Below are positions 5,977-12,244 of a stretch of 13,131 bases of DNA, piece by piece. The DNA comes from a bacterium. GTDB taxonomy: Bacteria; UBA9089; CG2-30-40-21; SBAY01. The number at the start of each line of letters is the position of its first letter. Position 1 is the first letter of the stretch. The stretch covers positions 1 to 13,131 of the forward strand of contig JASEHU010000028.1 in the NCBI GenBank assembly GCA_030018635.1. Reading direction: 5' to 3'. The notes under the pieces are model-generated. The model was not told where the DNA came from, ran no database searches, and saw nothing but the letters and a program-made list of their open reading frames with translations. The position numbers were made by a program, and so were the translations under genes.

Positions 5977-6121
5977 AACCGCTAAAGCGGTTAGTCCTGT
6001 GTGTTAATGTTCGTGTCACCCTGATAAATCAGGGTGTTAAACTCAATAAGGGTGAGAATAACACCCCGATTTATCGGGGTGAACCAAGAAATAATGGAAG
6101 AAAATAACCGCTTTAGCGGTT
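5977..6121. repeat. mirror-symmetric array of five hairpins (145 bp)
   Basis: The order is H1 AACCGCTAAAGCGGTT (5977-5992), 24 bases, H2 CACCCTGATAAATCAGGGTG (6017-6036), 25 bases holding a small CTCA/TGAG hairpin (6042-6056), H3 CACCCCGATTTATCGGGGTG (6062-6081), 24 bases, and H4 AACCGCTTTAGCGGTT (6106-6121). H4 is the exact inverse complement of H1. H3 is that of H2 except for one changed base pair in the stem, altered on both sides so that pairing is kept. Everything is centred on 6049. The spacers keep their length but not their sequence (about 10 of 24 match). Just upstream GCTGTGCAGC and CCAATCTTTTTATTGG add two more small hairpins. No coding frame explains it. It may be a MITE or BIME-like mobile repeat or a structured RNA. 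Confidence 0.8.
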
Positions 6122-6219
6122 TATAAGGTACTTGATTGCACAGGTCGAAAAATCTTGTCCCTGTGAAGACAGGAAGTGGATAAGTCTTCCTAAAATAACA
6201 GAAAAGTAATAGATAACGG

Positions 6220-6396
6220 TCATCTTTTTGTAGGTATTTTCGTTCTTTGTCCCTTTGTTTTTTCTTTAACTTTAAATTTCCTCCTTAACTCATAAATTAT
6301 GCCCTTTGAATCCTCCAAAATAGTATCTAATGCGTTTTTGAACCAGTCTCCAAGAGACTGATTTTTTAATTTATATCGACATAAAAAATAGAGAAG
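6220..6396 (-). other. possible remnant coding frame in the 594-bp gene-free stretch
   Basis: From vorB to ubiE (5924-6517) no complete gene is visible. Besides the hairpin array, the minus strand has a 58-codon open frame without a good start codon. It reads LLYFLCRYKLKNQSLGDWFK, then a Lys-rich tail ending TKIPTKR. Its composition looks somewhat protein-like (GDWFKNALDTILEDSKG), so it may be a decayed gene end, but AT-rich chance is equally possible. The stretch 6122-6219 shows only two overlapping small stems (CCTGT/ACAGG at 6160-6173 and GGAAG/CTTCC at 6172-6190) that exclude each other. Confidence 0.25.
6344..6368 (+). terminator. intrinsic terminator upstream of ubiE
   Basis: CAGTCTC (6344-6350), loop CAA and GAGACTG (6354-6360) form a perfect 7-bp stem followed by ATTTTTTAAT. 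It is a standard Rho-independent terminator on the plus strand, about 420 bases after vorB and about 100 before the ubiE promoter. It isolates the ubiE operon from upstream transcription and may have belonged to a gene now lost. Confidence 0.65.
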
Positions 6397-6464
6397 TTAA
6401 ATGGTCTTTTGGTTTGAAATTCCCACCGTTCACTGAGCGATTACCCTGTGGTTGAATTTTTCTA

Positions 6465-6493
6465 TTGACATTCTACATTATTTATGATAATAT
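6465..6493 (+). promoter_or_regulatory. promoter of the ubiE-nfnA operon
   Basis: TTGACA (6465-6470), 17 bases and TAATAT (6488-6493), with an extended TGA before it, form a near-consensus promoter. Transcription should start near 6500. That gives a leader of only about 18 U-rich bases with no Shine-Dalgarno sequence before the ATG at 6518. Confidence 0.75.
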
Positions 6494-6517
6494 AATATAG
6501 TTTTAGTTTTTTATAAT

Positions 6518-7309
6518 ATGATGGACTCAGAATTAAAAGATACAAGAAAACACTATGTCCAAAAGCTTTTTTCTAATATTGCCCATAATTACGATAGATT
6601 AAATGGGATAATTAGTTTTGGGTTTCATCATCAATGGCGTAAATTTGCTATCTCAAAGGCACAATTAATTCCGGGAAATTTAATCCTTGACCTTTGTAGC
6701 GGCACGGCTGATTTTGCTATTTGTGCGGCTAAAGAAAATGAAGGGATACGGGTTATCGGCCTGGACTTTTGTGATGAGATGCTGGAGATTGGGAAGGAGA
6801 AGATAAAAAAAATCGGACTGAGCGATAGAATCGAACTCAAGAAGGCAAGCCTTCCTGCCACATCCATTCAAGGTTTTAGAGAAAGCCACAGCGTCAGAGT
6901 TTGTGATTCCATAGACAGCAAGATTTGTCTCCTGTTTAAGGAAAATACCTTTGATGTGGTAACTATTGGTTTTGGGTTACGACATTTAAATATTTCTGGG
7001 ATATTTAATGAGGTTGAGCGGGTACTAAAGCCAGAGGGAAGATTAATTACATTAGATGCCGCTAAACCAACTGGTTTAGTGATGAAGGGACTCCATCGGA
7101 TTTATTTTTACCGTATCCTACCGCTTTTGGGAAGGATATTTCATGGGGATAAAGAACCATATAATTATCTTCCAAAATCTCTGGATTTATATTTACCTGA
7201 CAAAGAGGGTTTAAAGAAATTAATGGAGAAGGCAGGATTTGTGGAAGTCCAATATTTTAACCTATTGGGTGGGGTAGCGACAGTACATTTAGGGTTTAAA
7301 AATGGGTGA
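6518..7309 (+). CDS. ubiE: UbiE/MenG-type demethylmenaquinone (or demethylubiquinone) C-methyltransferase
   Basis: The protein is a class I SAM methyltransferase. YVQKLFSNIAHNYDRLNGII (residues 13-32) is the family start, LDLCSGTAD (57-65) the SAM loop, and VTIGFGLRHL the family signature. RVLKPEGRL, a modified GDKEPYNYLPKSLDLYLPD and a GGVATVHLGFK end complete the fold. It catalyses the last carbon methylation of menaquinone in membrane-associated quinone synthesis. At 263 residues it is longer than usual because about 23 residues (110-132) are inserted between the beta strand IELKK and LLFKENTFD. There the family has a short GDAxxLPF loop with an acidic residue. The inserted DNA begins at a 14-base palindrome GAAGGCAAGCCTTC. 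The ATG has no ribosome binding site. nfnA starts three bases after its stop. No other quinone genes are nearby. Confidence 0.88.
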   Translation: MMDSELKDTRKHYVQKLFSNIAHNYDRLNGIISFGFHHQWRKFAISKAQLIPGNLILDLCSGTADFAICAAKENEGIRVIGLDFCDEMLEIGKEKIKKIGLSDRIELKKASLPATSIQGFRESHSVRVCDSIDSKICLLFKENTFDVVTIGFGLRHLNISGIFNEVERVLKPEGRLITLDAAKPTGLVMKGLHRIYFYRILPLLGRIFHGDKEPYNYLPKSLDLYLPDKEGLKKLMEKAGFVEVQYFNLLGGVATVHLGFKNG

Positions 7310-7312
7310 GCG

Positions 7313-8185
7313 ATGTATAAGATTTTAGAAGCAAAACAATTAGCTACGGAGATAAAATTGTTCGTGGTTGATGCTCCAAAGGTAGCTCATGCCTGCAAGC
7401 CGGGCCAATTTATTATCCTTAAGATAAACGAGCAGGGCGAGCGAATACCTCTAACCATTTATGACTACGATTCGGAGAAAGGAACGATAAGTATCATTTT
7501 CCAGGAAGTAGGCAAAACAACCAGACAATTAGGAAGGTTAAAAGCCGGAGATGAACTTCAGGATTTTGTTGGTCCACTCGGTAAACCTATAGAGGTAACC
7601 GGTTCACACAAAAGGATAATTTGCGTTGGGGGCGGTGTTGGAGTAGCACCTGTGTATCCTAAGGCACGGGCATTAAAAAACTCCGGGGCTGAGGTTGTCG
7701 CGATTATTGGTGCCAGAAGCAAGGATTTAATTATTTTAGAGGAAGAAATGAAGGCGGTAAGTAACGAACTTTATGTTTGTACCGATGATGGTTCTTATGG
7801 TGAGCATGGATTCGTGACGCAGGTCTTAGAAAGGTTGTTGCAATCCCAACAAAAGCCGGATTTGGTTATCGCCATCGGTCCTTTACCGATGATGAAGGCA
7901 TGTTGCCATGTGACCAAAAAATTTGATACGCCAACATTGGTTAGTTTAAATTCGATTATGGTTGATGGCACAGGGATGTGTGGTTCTTGTAGGGTTACAG
8001 AGGGTGGACAGACAAAATTTGCCTGTGTTGATGGACCTGGATTTGATGGGCATTTAGTGGATTTTAACGAATTGATGCAGAGACAGGTGAGATTTGTAGA
8101 GGAAGAGAAAGTAGCCATGGAAAGATATGAGAAAATGGAAGGAGTTAAAGAAAATGGCAGTTGCTGTTTGAAAAACGATAGTTGA
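7313..8185 (+). CDS. nfnA: NfnA: NADH-dependent reduced ferredoxin:NADP+ oxidoreductase, FAD/[2Fe-2S] subunit
   Basis: The 290-residue subunit belongs to the ferredoxin-NADP reductase / dihydroorotate dehydrogenase electron-transfer (PyrK-like) family. It has PGQFIILKI near the N-terminus, RIPLTIYD (44-51) for FAD, and VGGGVGVAP (105-113) for the nucleotide. A C-terminal [2Fe-2S] loop carries Asp 218, Cys 223, Cys 226 and Cys 238 (VDGTGMCGSC, then FACVDGP); the Asp-plus-three-Cys pattern is typical of NfnA. With NfnB it links NADH, NADPH and ferredoxin by flavin-based electron bifurcation in the cytoplasm. The same pair is often annotated as sulfide dehydrogenase SudBA. It follows ubiE by three bases. 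Its partner gene begins 621 bases after its stop instead of directly downstream, because hicAB lies between. Confidence 0.88.
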   Translation: MYKILEAKQLATEIKLFVVDAPKVAHACKPGQFIILKINEQGERIPLTIYDYDSEKGTISIIFQEVGKTTRQLGRLKAGDELQDFVGPLGKPIEVTGSHKRIICVGGGVGVAPVYPKARALKNSGAEVVAIIGARSKDLIILEEEMKAVSNELYVCTDDGSYGEHGFVTQVLERLLQSQQKPDLVIAIGPLPMMKACCHVTKKFDTPTLVSLNSIMVDGTGMCGSCRVTEGGQTKFACVDGPGFDGHLVDFNELMQRQVRFVEEEKVAMERYEKMEGVKENGSCCLKNDS

Positions 8186-8217
8186 TTCTCGAGCCTGCGG
8201 ACAGGAGTATGAAAAAC

Positions 8218-8270
8218 TAACAGCAATCTGGAGCGGACTGACTGACGCCGGTCGCTCATCCTGACCATTA
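8218..8270. repeat. G+C-rich imperfect palindrome before hicA
   Basis: The stretch TAACAGCAATCTGGAGCG (8218-8235) and CGCTCATCCTGACCATTA (8253-8270) can pair at their ends (TAA with TTA, GAGCG with CGCTC), but only 10 of 18 positions match. The stretch is noticeably richer in G+C than its surroundings and lies in the 110-bp gap between nfnA and hicA. It may mark the edge of an inserted segment. A recombination-site origin is speculative. Confidence 0.35.
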
Positions 8271-8295
8271 AGCCAAACGATATGTAGAAAACTAT

Positions 8296-8487
8296 ATGAA
8301 ATTCAGCGAACTCGTCAAACTATTAGAAGAAAATAGATTTAGGATTGTGAAACAGAAGGGTTCAATAAGATACTATGGAAAACCTGGATGGGATAAATTG
8401 ATTCGAATTGATTACCATGGTTCAAAGGAGGTTCCCACAGGTACTTGCCATAGTATTCTAAAGGCTGCCGGAATCAAGCAAACATAA
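8296..8487 (+). CDS. hicA: HicA-family toxin (mRNA interferase fold), atypical active site
   Basis: The 63-residue protein has the HicA double-stranded RNA-binding-like layout. FSELVKLLEENRFRIVKQKG leads in, a beta hairpin follows, and the ending HGSKEVPTGTCHSILKAAGI contains the typical HG...GT...SILKxAG motif. HicA toxins cleave mRNA and are held inactive by HicB. In the best-studied members a catalytic His follows the first GS (GSHH). Here the motif reads GSIRYY, with Ile 24 in that place, while His 41 of the second motif is kept. The protein may therefore use another residue, belong to a divergent subgroup, or have lost activity. There is no strong ribosome binding site before the ATG. 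It precedes hicB by 10 bases, the usual order, and the pair sits between the two halves of nfnAB. Confidence 0.82.
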   Translation: MKFSELVKLLEENRFRIVKQKGSIRYYGKPGWDKLIRIDYHGSKEVPTGTCHSILKAAGIKQT

Positions 8488-8497
8488 GGAGAACGAG

Positions 8498-8752
8498 ATG
8501 ATTGAATTACCATACTCATTAGTAGTTGAAGCCACTGAAGAACCAGATTATTTTGGTTTTTATTCACCTGACATGGAGGGGTTTTCGGGCATAGGACATT
8601 CTGTAGAAGATTGTTTATACAAGGCTAAGTGGGGAATAAAAGAACATGTTGATTTACTGAAAGAACAAGGACTTCCAGTTCCTCCTGAGAATCCAGAGGC
8701 TAAAATTATTATCCAAAACGAAAGAAGGTTAGCTGTAGCAATGGCCGCCTAA
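8498..8752 (+). CDS. hicB: HicB-family antitoxin
   Basis: The 84-residue protein is a short HicB. It shows the partial RNase H-like fold with the GFYSPDMEGFSGIGHSVEDC motif (the family's P-D-x-x-G-x-x-x-x-G-x-[ST] core) and then a helix KAKWGIKEHVDLLKEQGLPVPPE. The antitoxin binds and blocks HicA. This version ends after the fold with RRLAVAMAA and has no separate ribbon-helix-helix or HTH DNA-binding domain. Autoregulation would therefore need another factor, or expression may simply follow the host operon. AGGAG lies seven bases before the ATG. The stop TAA is part of a GCCTAAC word discussed as a possible cassette edge. Confidence 0.85.
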   Translation: MIELPYSLVVEATEEPDYFGFYSPDMEGFSGIGHSVEDCLYKAKWGIKEHVDLLKEQGLPVPPENPEAKIIIQNERRLAVAMAA

Positions 8753-8806
8753 CCAGTCGCTGCATCTGATTACCAACAGTGTGGCAGTTTTTTTAAGGAG
8801 AATTAG

Positions 8807-10186
8807 ATGTTGAAGATAAGACAGGCAATGCCAACTCAAAGTGCCAAAGAGCGGATAAAAAACTTTAACGAGGTTGCCTTAGGATATTTACCTGCACAGG
8901 CTATTGAAGAGGCAAATAGATGCCTTAAATGTAAAAAGCCAAAATGCATCGAAGGTTGTCCGGTAGAGGTAGATATTCCTGGTTTTATTGATTTTATCGC
9001 TAATGGCGATTTTCAGAGTGCCATTGCTATAATTAAGGAAAAGAATAATCTGCCGGCAATATGTGGCCGGGTATGTCCCCAGGAAACACAGTGTGAGGCG
9101 TTATGTGTTCTAAGTAAAAAGGGCGAATCCGTGGCGATTGGGCGATTAGAGAGAGCCGCCGCTGATAATGAAAAGGGATTGACTATCCCCCAAATTACCC
9201 CGTCTGGTAAAAAGGTAGCCATAATTGGTTCAGGTCCCGCAGGACTGACTTGCGCTGGAGATCTGGCTAAATTGGGTTATGAGGTGACCATATTCGAAAG
9301 CCTGCATGATACAGGCGGGGTCTTACGATATGGAATTCCGGAGTTCAGGATGCCCAAGGCAATAGTTAATAAAGAGGTAGATTATATTAAAAAATTGGGT
9401 GTGAAGATTGAGGTAAATGTAGTCGTGGGACTGACAAATACCATCGATGAATTAAAGACAGGCTCGCCTGGTAATGATGGCTTTAAAGCTATCTTTATTG
9501 GGACGGGTGCAGGTTTGCCTTATTTTTTAGGTATTCCTGGTGAGAATTTGAATGGTGTTTATTCGGCAAATGAGTTTTTGACTCGAACCAATCTGATGAA
9601 GGCTTACAGATTCCCGGAGTATGATACACCAATTAAGGTAGGCAGAAAGGTAGCGGTAGTCGGTGCCGGAAATGTAGCTATGGATGCGGCCAGATGTGCC
9701 TTACGGCTTGGGGCAGAAGAGGTCTCTATCGTCTACCGGAGGAGCTTTGAGGAAATGCCGGCGCGAGCCGAAGAGGTTCATCACGCCCAGGAAGAAGGAA
9801 TTATCTTTAAATTGCTTACCGCACCTACAAAAATACTTGGCAACGCTCAGGGTTGGGTGGTAGCCATGGAATGTATCCGGATGGAATTAGGAACACCGGA
9901 TGAAAGTGGTCGTCGCAAACCAATTCCTATTCCTGGCTCGGAATTTACGATGGAGGTAGAAACGGTTATCTCGGCTTTAGGACAGGGTCCAAATCCTTTG
10001 CTTTTACAGGCGACCAAAGGATTGGAATTGAATAAAAGAGGAAATATTGTGGTTGATGAGAATTTAAAGACATCATTAGACGGTGTCTATGCTGGTGGGG
10101 ACATTGTTACCGGTGCGGCAACGGTTATCTCGGCTATGGGTGCCGGTAAAAAAGCCGCTTTGTCTATCCATGAGTATCTGTCTTAA
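8807..10186 (+). CDS. nfnB: NfnB: large subunit of the NfnAB transhydrogenase (GltD/NADPH-dependent glutamate synthase small-chain family)
   Basis: The 459-residue protein has an N-terminal iron-sulfur domain with Cys 39, 42, 47 and 51 and Cys 87, 90, 96 and 100 for two [4Fe-4S] clusters. An FAD fold follows with GSGPAGL (141-147), then an NADPH fold with VVGAGNVAMDAAR (284-296), YRRSFEEMPAR, and a closing GVYAGGDIVTGAATVISAMGAG. In Nfn this subunit holds the bifurcating FAD and the ferredoxin and NADPH sites. Databases often label it NADPH-dependent glutamate synthase (gltA), but no GltB-like large subunit is nearby and nfnA is upstream. AAGGAG seven bases before the ATG supports the start. 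It is separated from nfnA by hicAB and followed after 10 bases by a protease gene. Confidence 0.9.
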   Translation: MLKIRQAMPTQSAKERIKNFNEVALGYLPAQAIEEANRCLKCKKPKCIEGCPVEVDIPGFIDFIANGDFQSAIAIIKEKNNLPAICGRVCPQETQCEALCVLSKKGESVAIGRLERAAADNEKGLTIPQITPSGKKVAIIGSGPAGLTCAGDLAKLGYEVTIFESLHDTGGVLRYGIPEFRMPKAIVNKEVDYIKKLGVKIEVNVVVGLTNTIDELKTGSPGNDGFKAIFIGTGAGLPYFLGIPGENLNGVYSANEFLTRTNLMKAYRFPEYDTPIKVGRKVAVVGAGNVAMDAARCALRLGAEEVSIVYRRSFEEMPARAEEVHHAQEEGIIFKLLTAPTKILGNAQGWVVAMECIRMELGTPDESGRRKPIPIPGSEFTMEVETVISALGQGPNPLLLQATKGLELNKRGNIVVDENLKTSLDGVYAGGDIVTGAATVISAMGAGKKAALSIHEYLS

Positions 10187-10196
10187 GGAGGCATTT

Positions 10197-10565
10197 ATGG
10201 GAATATTTTATGTGGATGGCATTATTGAAAATATACATTCTTCAAAGAAGTCTGTATTTGTAAAGAAACTGATGGTTGACACAGGCTCTGAATATACATG
10301 GATTCCTGAAGAAGATTTGACAGAGGCTTCCATTACAGTTAAAAAAAAGGATATTCCTTTTCTGATGGCTAATGGAGAGAGGATTACGCGGGATATAGGA
10401 TATGCTGTAATTAAAACTGGTGAGTTTGAAACTATAGATGAAGTAGTTTTTGGTCGAAAAGGTGATTTGAAACTACTGGGTTCAAGAACATTAGAAGGAT
10501 TTGCTGCCGTTATAGATACAAGAAGAAAAAAACTCGTGGCATCAGGCCCTCTTCCTGCAGCTTAA
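10197..10565 (+). CDS. small retropepsin-like aspartic protease (clan AA)
   Basis: The 122-residue protein has one DTGS motif at residues 28-31 (LMVDTGSEYTWIP). Its C-terminal ILGxxxLE-type motif appears as LLGSRTLEGFAAVID at about 96-110. That is the single-lobe layout of bacterial retropepsin-like proteins, which must dimerise to build an active site. There is no signal peptide, so it should be cytoplasmic; the target is unknown. The start at 10197 is chosen because AAGGAGG lies 6 bases before it. A longer frame from 10083 would run into nfnB in another frame. It follows nfnB by 10 bases and may share its transcript. Such proteins often accompany toxin-antitoxin-like small genes in accessory DNA, but here this is only context. 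Confidence 0.8.
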   Translation: MGIFYVDGIIENIHSSKKSVFVKKLMVDTGSEYTWIPEEDLTEASITVKKKDIPFLMANGERITRDIGYAVIKTGEFETIDEVVFGRKGDLKLLGSRTLEGFAAVIDTRRKKLVASGPLPAA

Positions 10566-10583
10566 GTTTAAGGTAAAAGATGT

Positions 10584-10700
10584 ATGGAAAATAAAAAGCA
10601 CGAAGTTATATCTGAAATCTTTCAAATTTGTAAGAATAGAAATAACTTAATCTTTGATAATAAATTAGTAAAAATAATCAGTAAAAAACATAATTTATAA
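10584..10700 (+). pseudogene. 38-codon stub, possible N-terminus of a lost restriction endonuclease
   Basis: The frame runs from ATG to TAA and reads MENKKHEVISEIFQICKNRN, then NLIFDNKLVKIISKKHNL. It has a plausible AAGG upstream. The HEVISEIFQICK...FDNKLVK pattern reminds me of the N-terminus of some type II restriction enzymes, which fits the methyltransferase starting 13 bases later. I cannot confirm this without a search. It would then be a truncated enzyme ended by an early stop or by deletion. It could also be a genuine small protein. Confidence 0.4.
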
Positions 10701-10713
10701 GAAGGTAAGTAAG

Positions 10714-11601
10714 ATGGAAAATAATATTATAGAAAAATACTTAGATAAGGTATTCTTGAAAGATATAATGGAGCTTTTGAAAGAGCTGCCTGATAGAAGT
10801 GTAGATATGGTCTATGGAGATCCTGATTATAATGTGGGTATAAAATATGGAGATAAATCTTATACTAAAAACTTTGATGAATATATTGAGTGGTATATCG
10901 AGTTAGCAAAAGAATCACTCAGAGTTCTTAAAGATACGGGGAATATGTTTTTAATCAACTATCCAAAACAAAATGCACATTTGCGGGTTAAATATTTAGA
11001 TAGTGTTTGTTACGAAGTTTTGGATTATGCCTGGGTTTATAATACAAATGTAGGACACTCACCAAATCGTTTTACTACTGCACACAGAAATGTCTTGCAT
11101 TGTAGAAAGACAAAGGAGAGTAAGTTTTATAAAGATAATGTGGCTGTTCCTTATAAAAATCCTACAGACAAGCGAATTTTACAGAACCTATCCAATGGTT
11201 CAAAAGGAAGAATGCCCTATGATTGGTTATATTTTGATCTGGTAAAGAATATCAGCAAAGAGAAAACATTTCATGCTTGCCAGATTCCACAAAAACTTTC
11301 TGAGATGCTCATAAAAAGTTGTACTATGGAAGGCGATATAATTTTGATTCTTTTTGGTGGTAGTGGTTCAGAAATTGAAGTGTGTAAAATATTAAAAAGA
11401 CAATATATATCTTCTGAGATTGATGAAAAATACTATAAAATGATATTAGATAGATTAAATAATGGTAGGATAGATGAAAGATATAAATTAAGGTTAAAAA
11501 GTTACGAAGATAAAAACATATTAGCCCAACTTACACTCTTTGAGGAAGAGACTCACTGTTTGGGAGGAACCTCTAATGTCAGAAAGGTTGCTACTTGGTG
11601 A
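10714..11601 (+). CDS. beta-class type II DNA methyltransferase (N6-adenine or N4-cytosine)
   Basis: The 295-residue protein methylates an exocyclic amino group in duplex DNA. The catalytic motif IV is DPDYNVGIKYG at residues 36-46, a variant of DPPY with Asp for the second Pro. It comes before the SAM motif I, seen late as LFGGSGSEIEV (203-213), followed by YISSEIDEKYY. This order defines the beta class. HACQIPQKLSEMLIKS (187-202) is motif X. The natural family ending QLTLFEEE occurs near residue 273. The last residues (CLGGTSNVRKVATW) lie over the ribosome binding site and first codons of the next gene and may be an extension. No intact restriction enzyme is next to it, so it is a solitary methylase or the survivor of a restriction-modification pair. 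The recognition sequence is unknown. AAGGT seven bases upstream is the ribosome binding site. Confidence 0.88.
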   Translation: MENNIIEKYLDKVFLKDIMELLKELPDRSVDMVYGDPDYNVGIKYGDKSYTKNFDEYIEWYIELAKESLRVLKDTGNMFLINYPKQNAHLRVKYLDSVCYEVLDYAWVYNTNVGHSPNRFTTAHRNVLHCRKTKESKFYKDNVAVPYKNPTDKRILQNLSNGSKGRMPYDWLYFDLVKNISKEKTFHACQIPQKLSEMLIKSCTMEGDIILILFGGSGSEIEVCKILKRQYISSEIDEKYYKMILDRLNNGRIDERYKLRLKSYEDKNILAQLTLFEEETHCLGGTSNVRKVATW

Positions 11602-12244
11602 AATATTAGCCGAGGAAGGGGTGATAACTAAAGAGCAACTACACCAGGCACTATTAGAGCAGAAAAACTCTAAGAAACGGCTCGGCAAGGTGTTAATCGA
11701 GCTGGGATTTGTTCCGGAAGCACTTATGATTCATCATCTAAGCGAGCAGATAAGTAATATGTTGGAAGAGTGTGAGGAAAATATTTCTTATTTATCTAAA
11801 AAACCACATGAGTTACTCAGCCAAAAGATACCAACTCATAAAAAGGTTTCATTTATCGAAAAGGAGATAGAAGAAGAGATTTATAAACGACTATTCACGG
11901 GACATAAACTATTAGGTGCGGCAAGGGAGTTATTTAAAAAAGGGATTTATGAAGAAGCGGTCTATAGTACTTATCAGGCGATGCATCATACGGCTCAAGC
12001 CGCACATCATCTATCGGAATATCACCAACATCCGATTATAACTAAAATGGCATGGGTAAAATCTGTCTATACCGGGCGAAGTGGTACTTCGCAGGTTGAG
12101 CGCCGAAGTATCTTTGTCGAGAAGATAAATAGGGAGGTTAATCCCCCTACAAAACGCTATACCAGAACTATTATAAAAGCTGCCCAAACTTATTTAGACA
12201 GGGTAGAAAAACATTTCTACGAGGTAAAAGGAATAAAGAGATGA
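11576..12244 (+). CDS. MshEN (GspE N-terminal)-HEPN-like fusion protein
   Basis: The 222-residue protein begins with an MshEN-type domain: LLLGEILAEEGVITKEQLHQ then ALLEQKNSKKRLGKVLIELG, residues 5-44, with a degenerate second half to about 90. In secretion and pilus ATPases this domain contacts the inner membrane platform and in some cases binds c-di-GMP. The C-terminal part (about 108-215) is helical and HEPN-like: LLGAARELFKKGIYEEAVYS, then TYQAMHHTAQAAHHL. No ATPase motifs follow. The HEPN RxxxxH ribonuclease motif is not clearly present, so a binding role is as likely as RNA cleavage. I start at 11576 because GGAGG lies eight bases before it; the gene overlaps the methyltransferase end by 26 bases. 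It overlaps the lipoprotein by four bases (ATGA), so the two are translationally coupled. Confidence 0.7.
   Translation: MSERLLLGEILAEEGVITKEQLHQALLEQKNSKKRLGKVLIELGFVPEALMIHHLSEQISNMLEECEENISYLSKKPHELLSQKIPTHKKVSFIEKEIEEEIYKRLFTGHKLLGAARELFKKGIYEEAVYSTYQAMHHTAQAAHHLSEYHQHPIITKMAWVKSVYTGRSGTSQVERRSIFVEKINREVNPPTKRYTRTIIKAAQTYLDRVEKHFYEVKGIKR

Noticed and set aside
5826..6107. 93-codon frame crossing the vorB end and the hairpin array
   Set aside because: It overlaps vorB in another frame, and its second half only translates the inverted repeats.
6122..6343. riboswitch upstream of the ubiE operon
   Set aside because: Only small overlapping stems are present, none matching a riboswitch core I know, and a terminator and separate promoter lie between them and ubiE.
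7795..8268. 157-codon minus-strand frame over the end of nfnA
   Set aside because: Antisense shadow of the [2Fe-2S] region; no family resemblance and no ribosome binding site.
10083..10196. longer start for the aspartic protease
   Set aside because: The extra 38 residues overlap nfnB in another frame; AAGGAGG sits just before the ATG at 10197.
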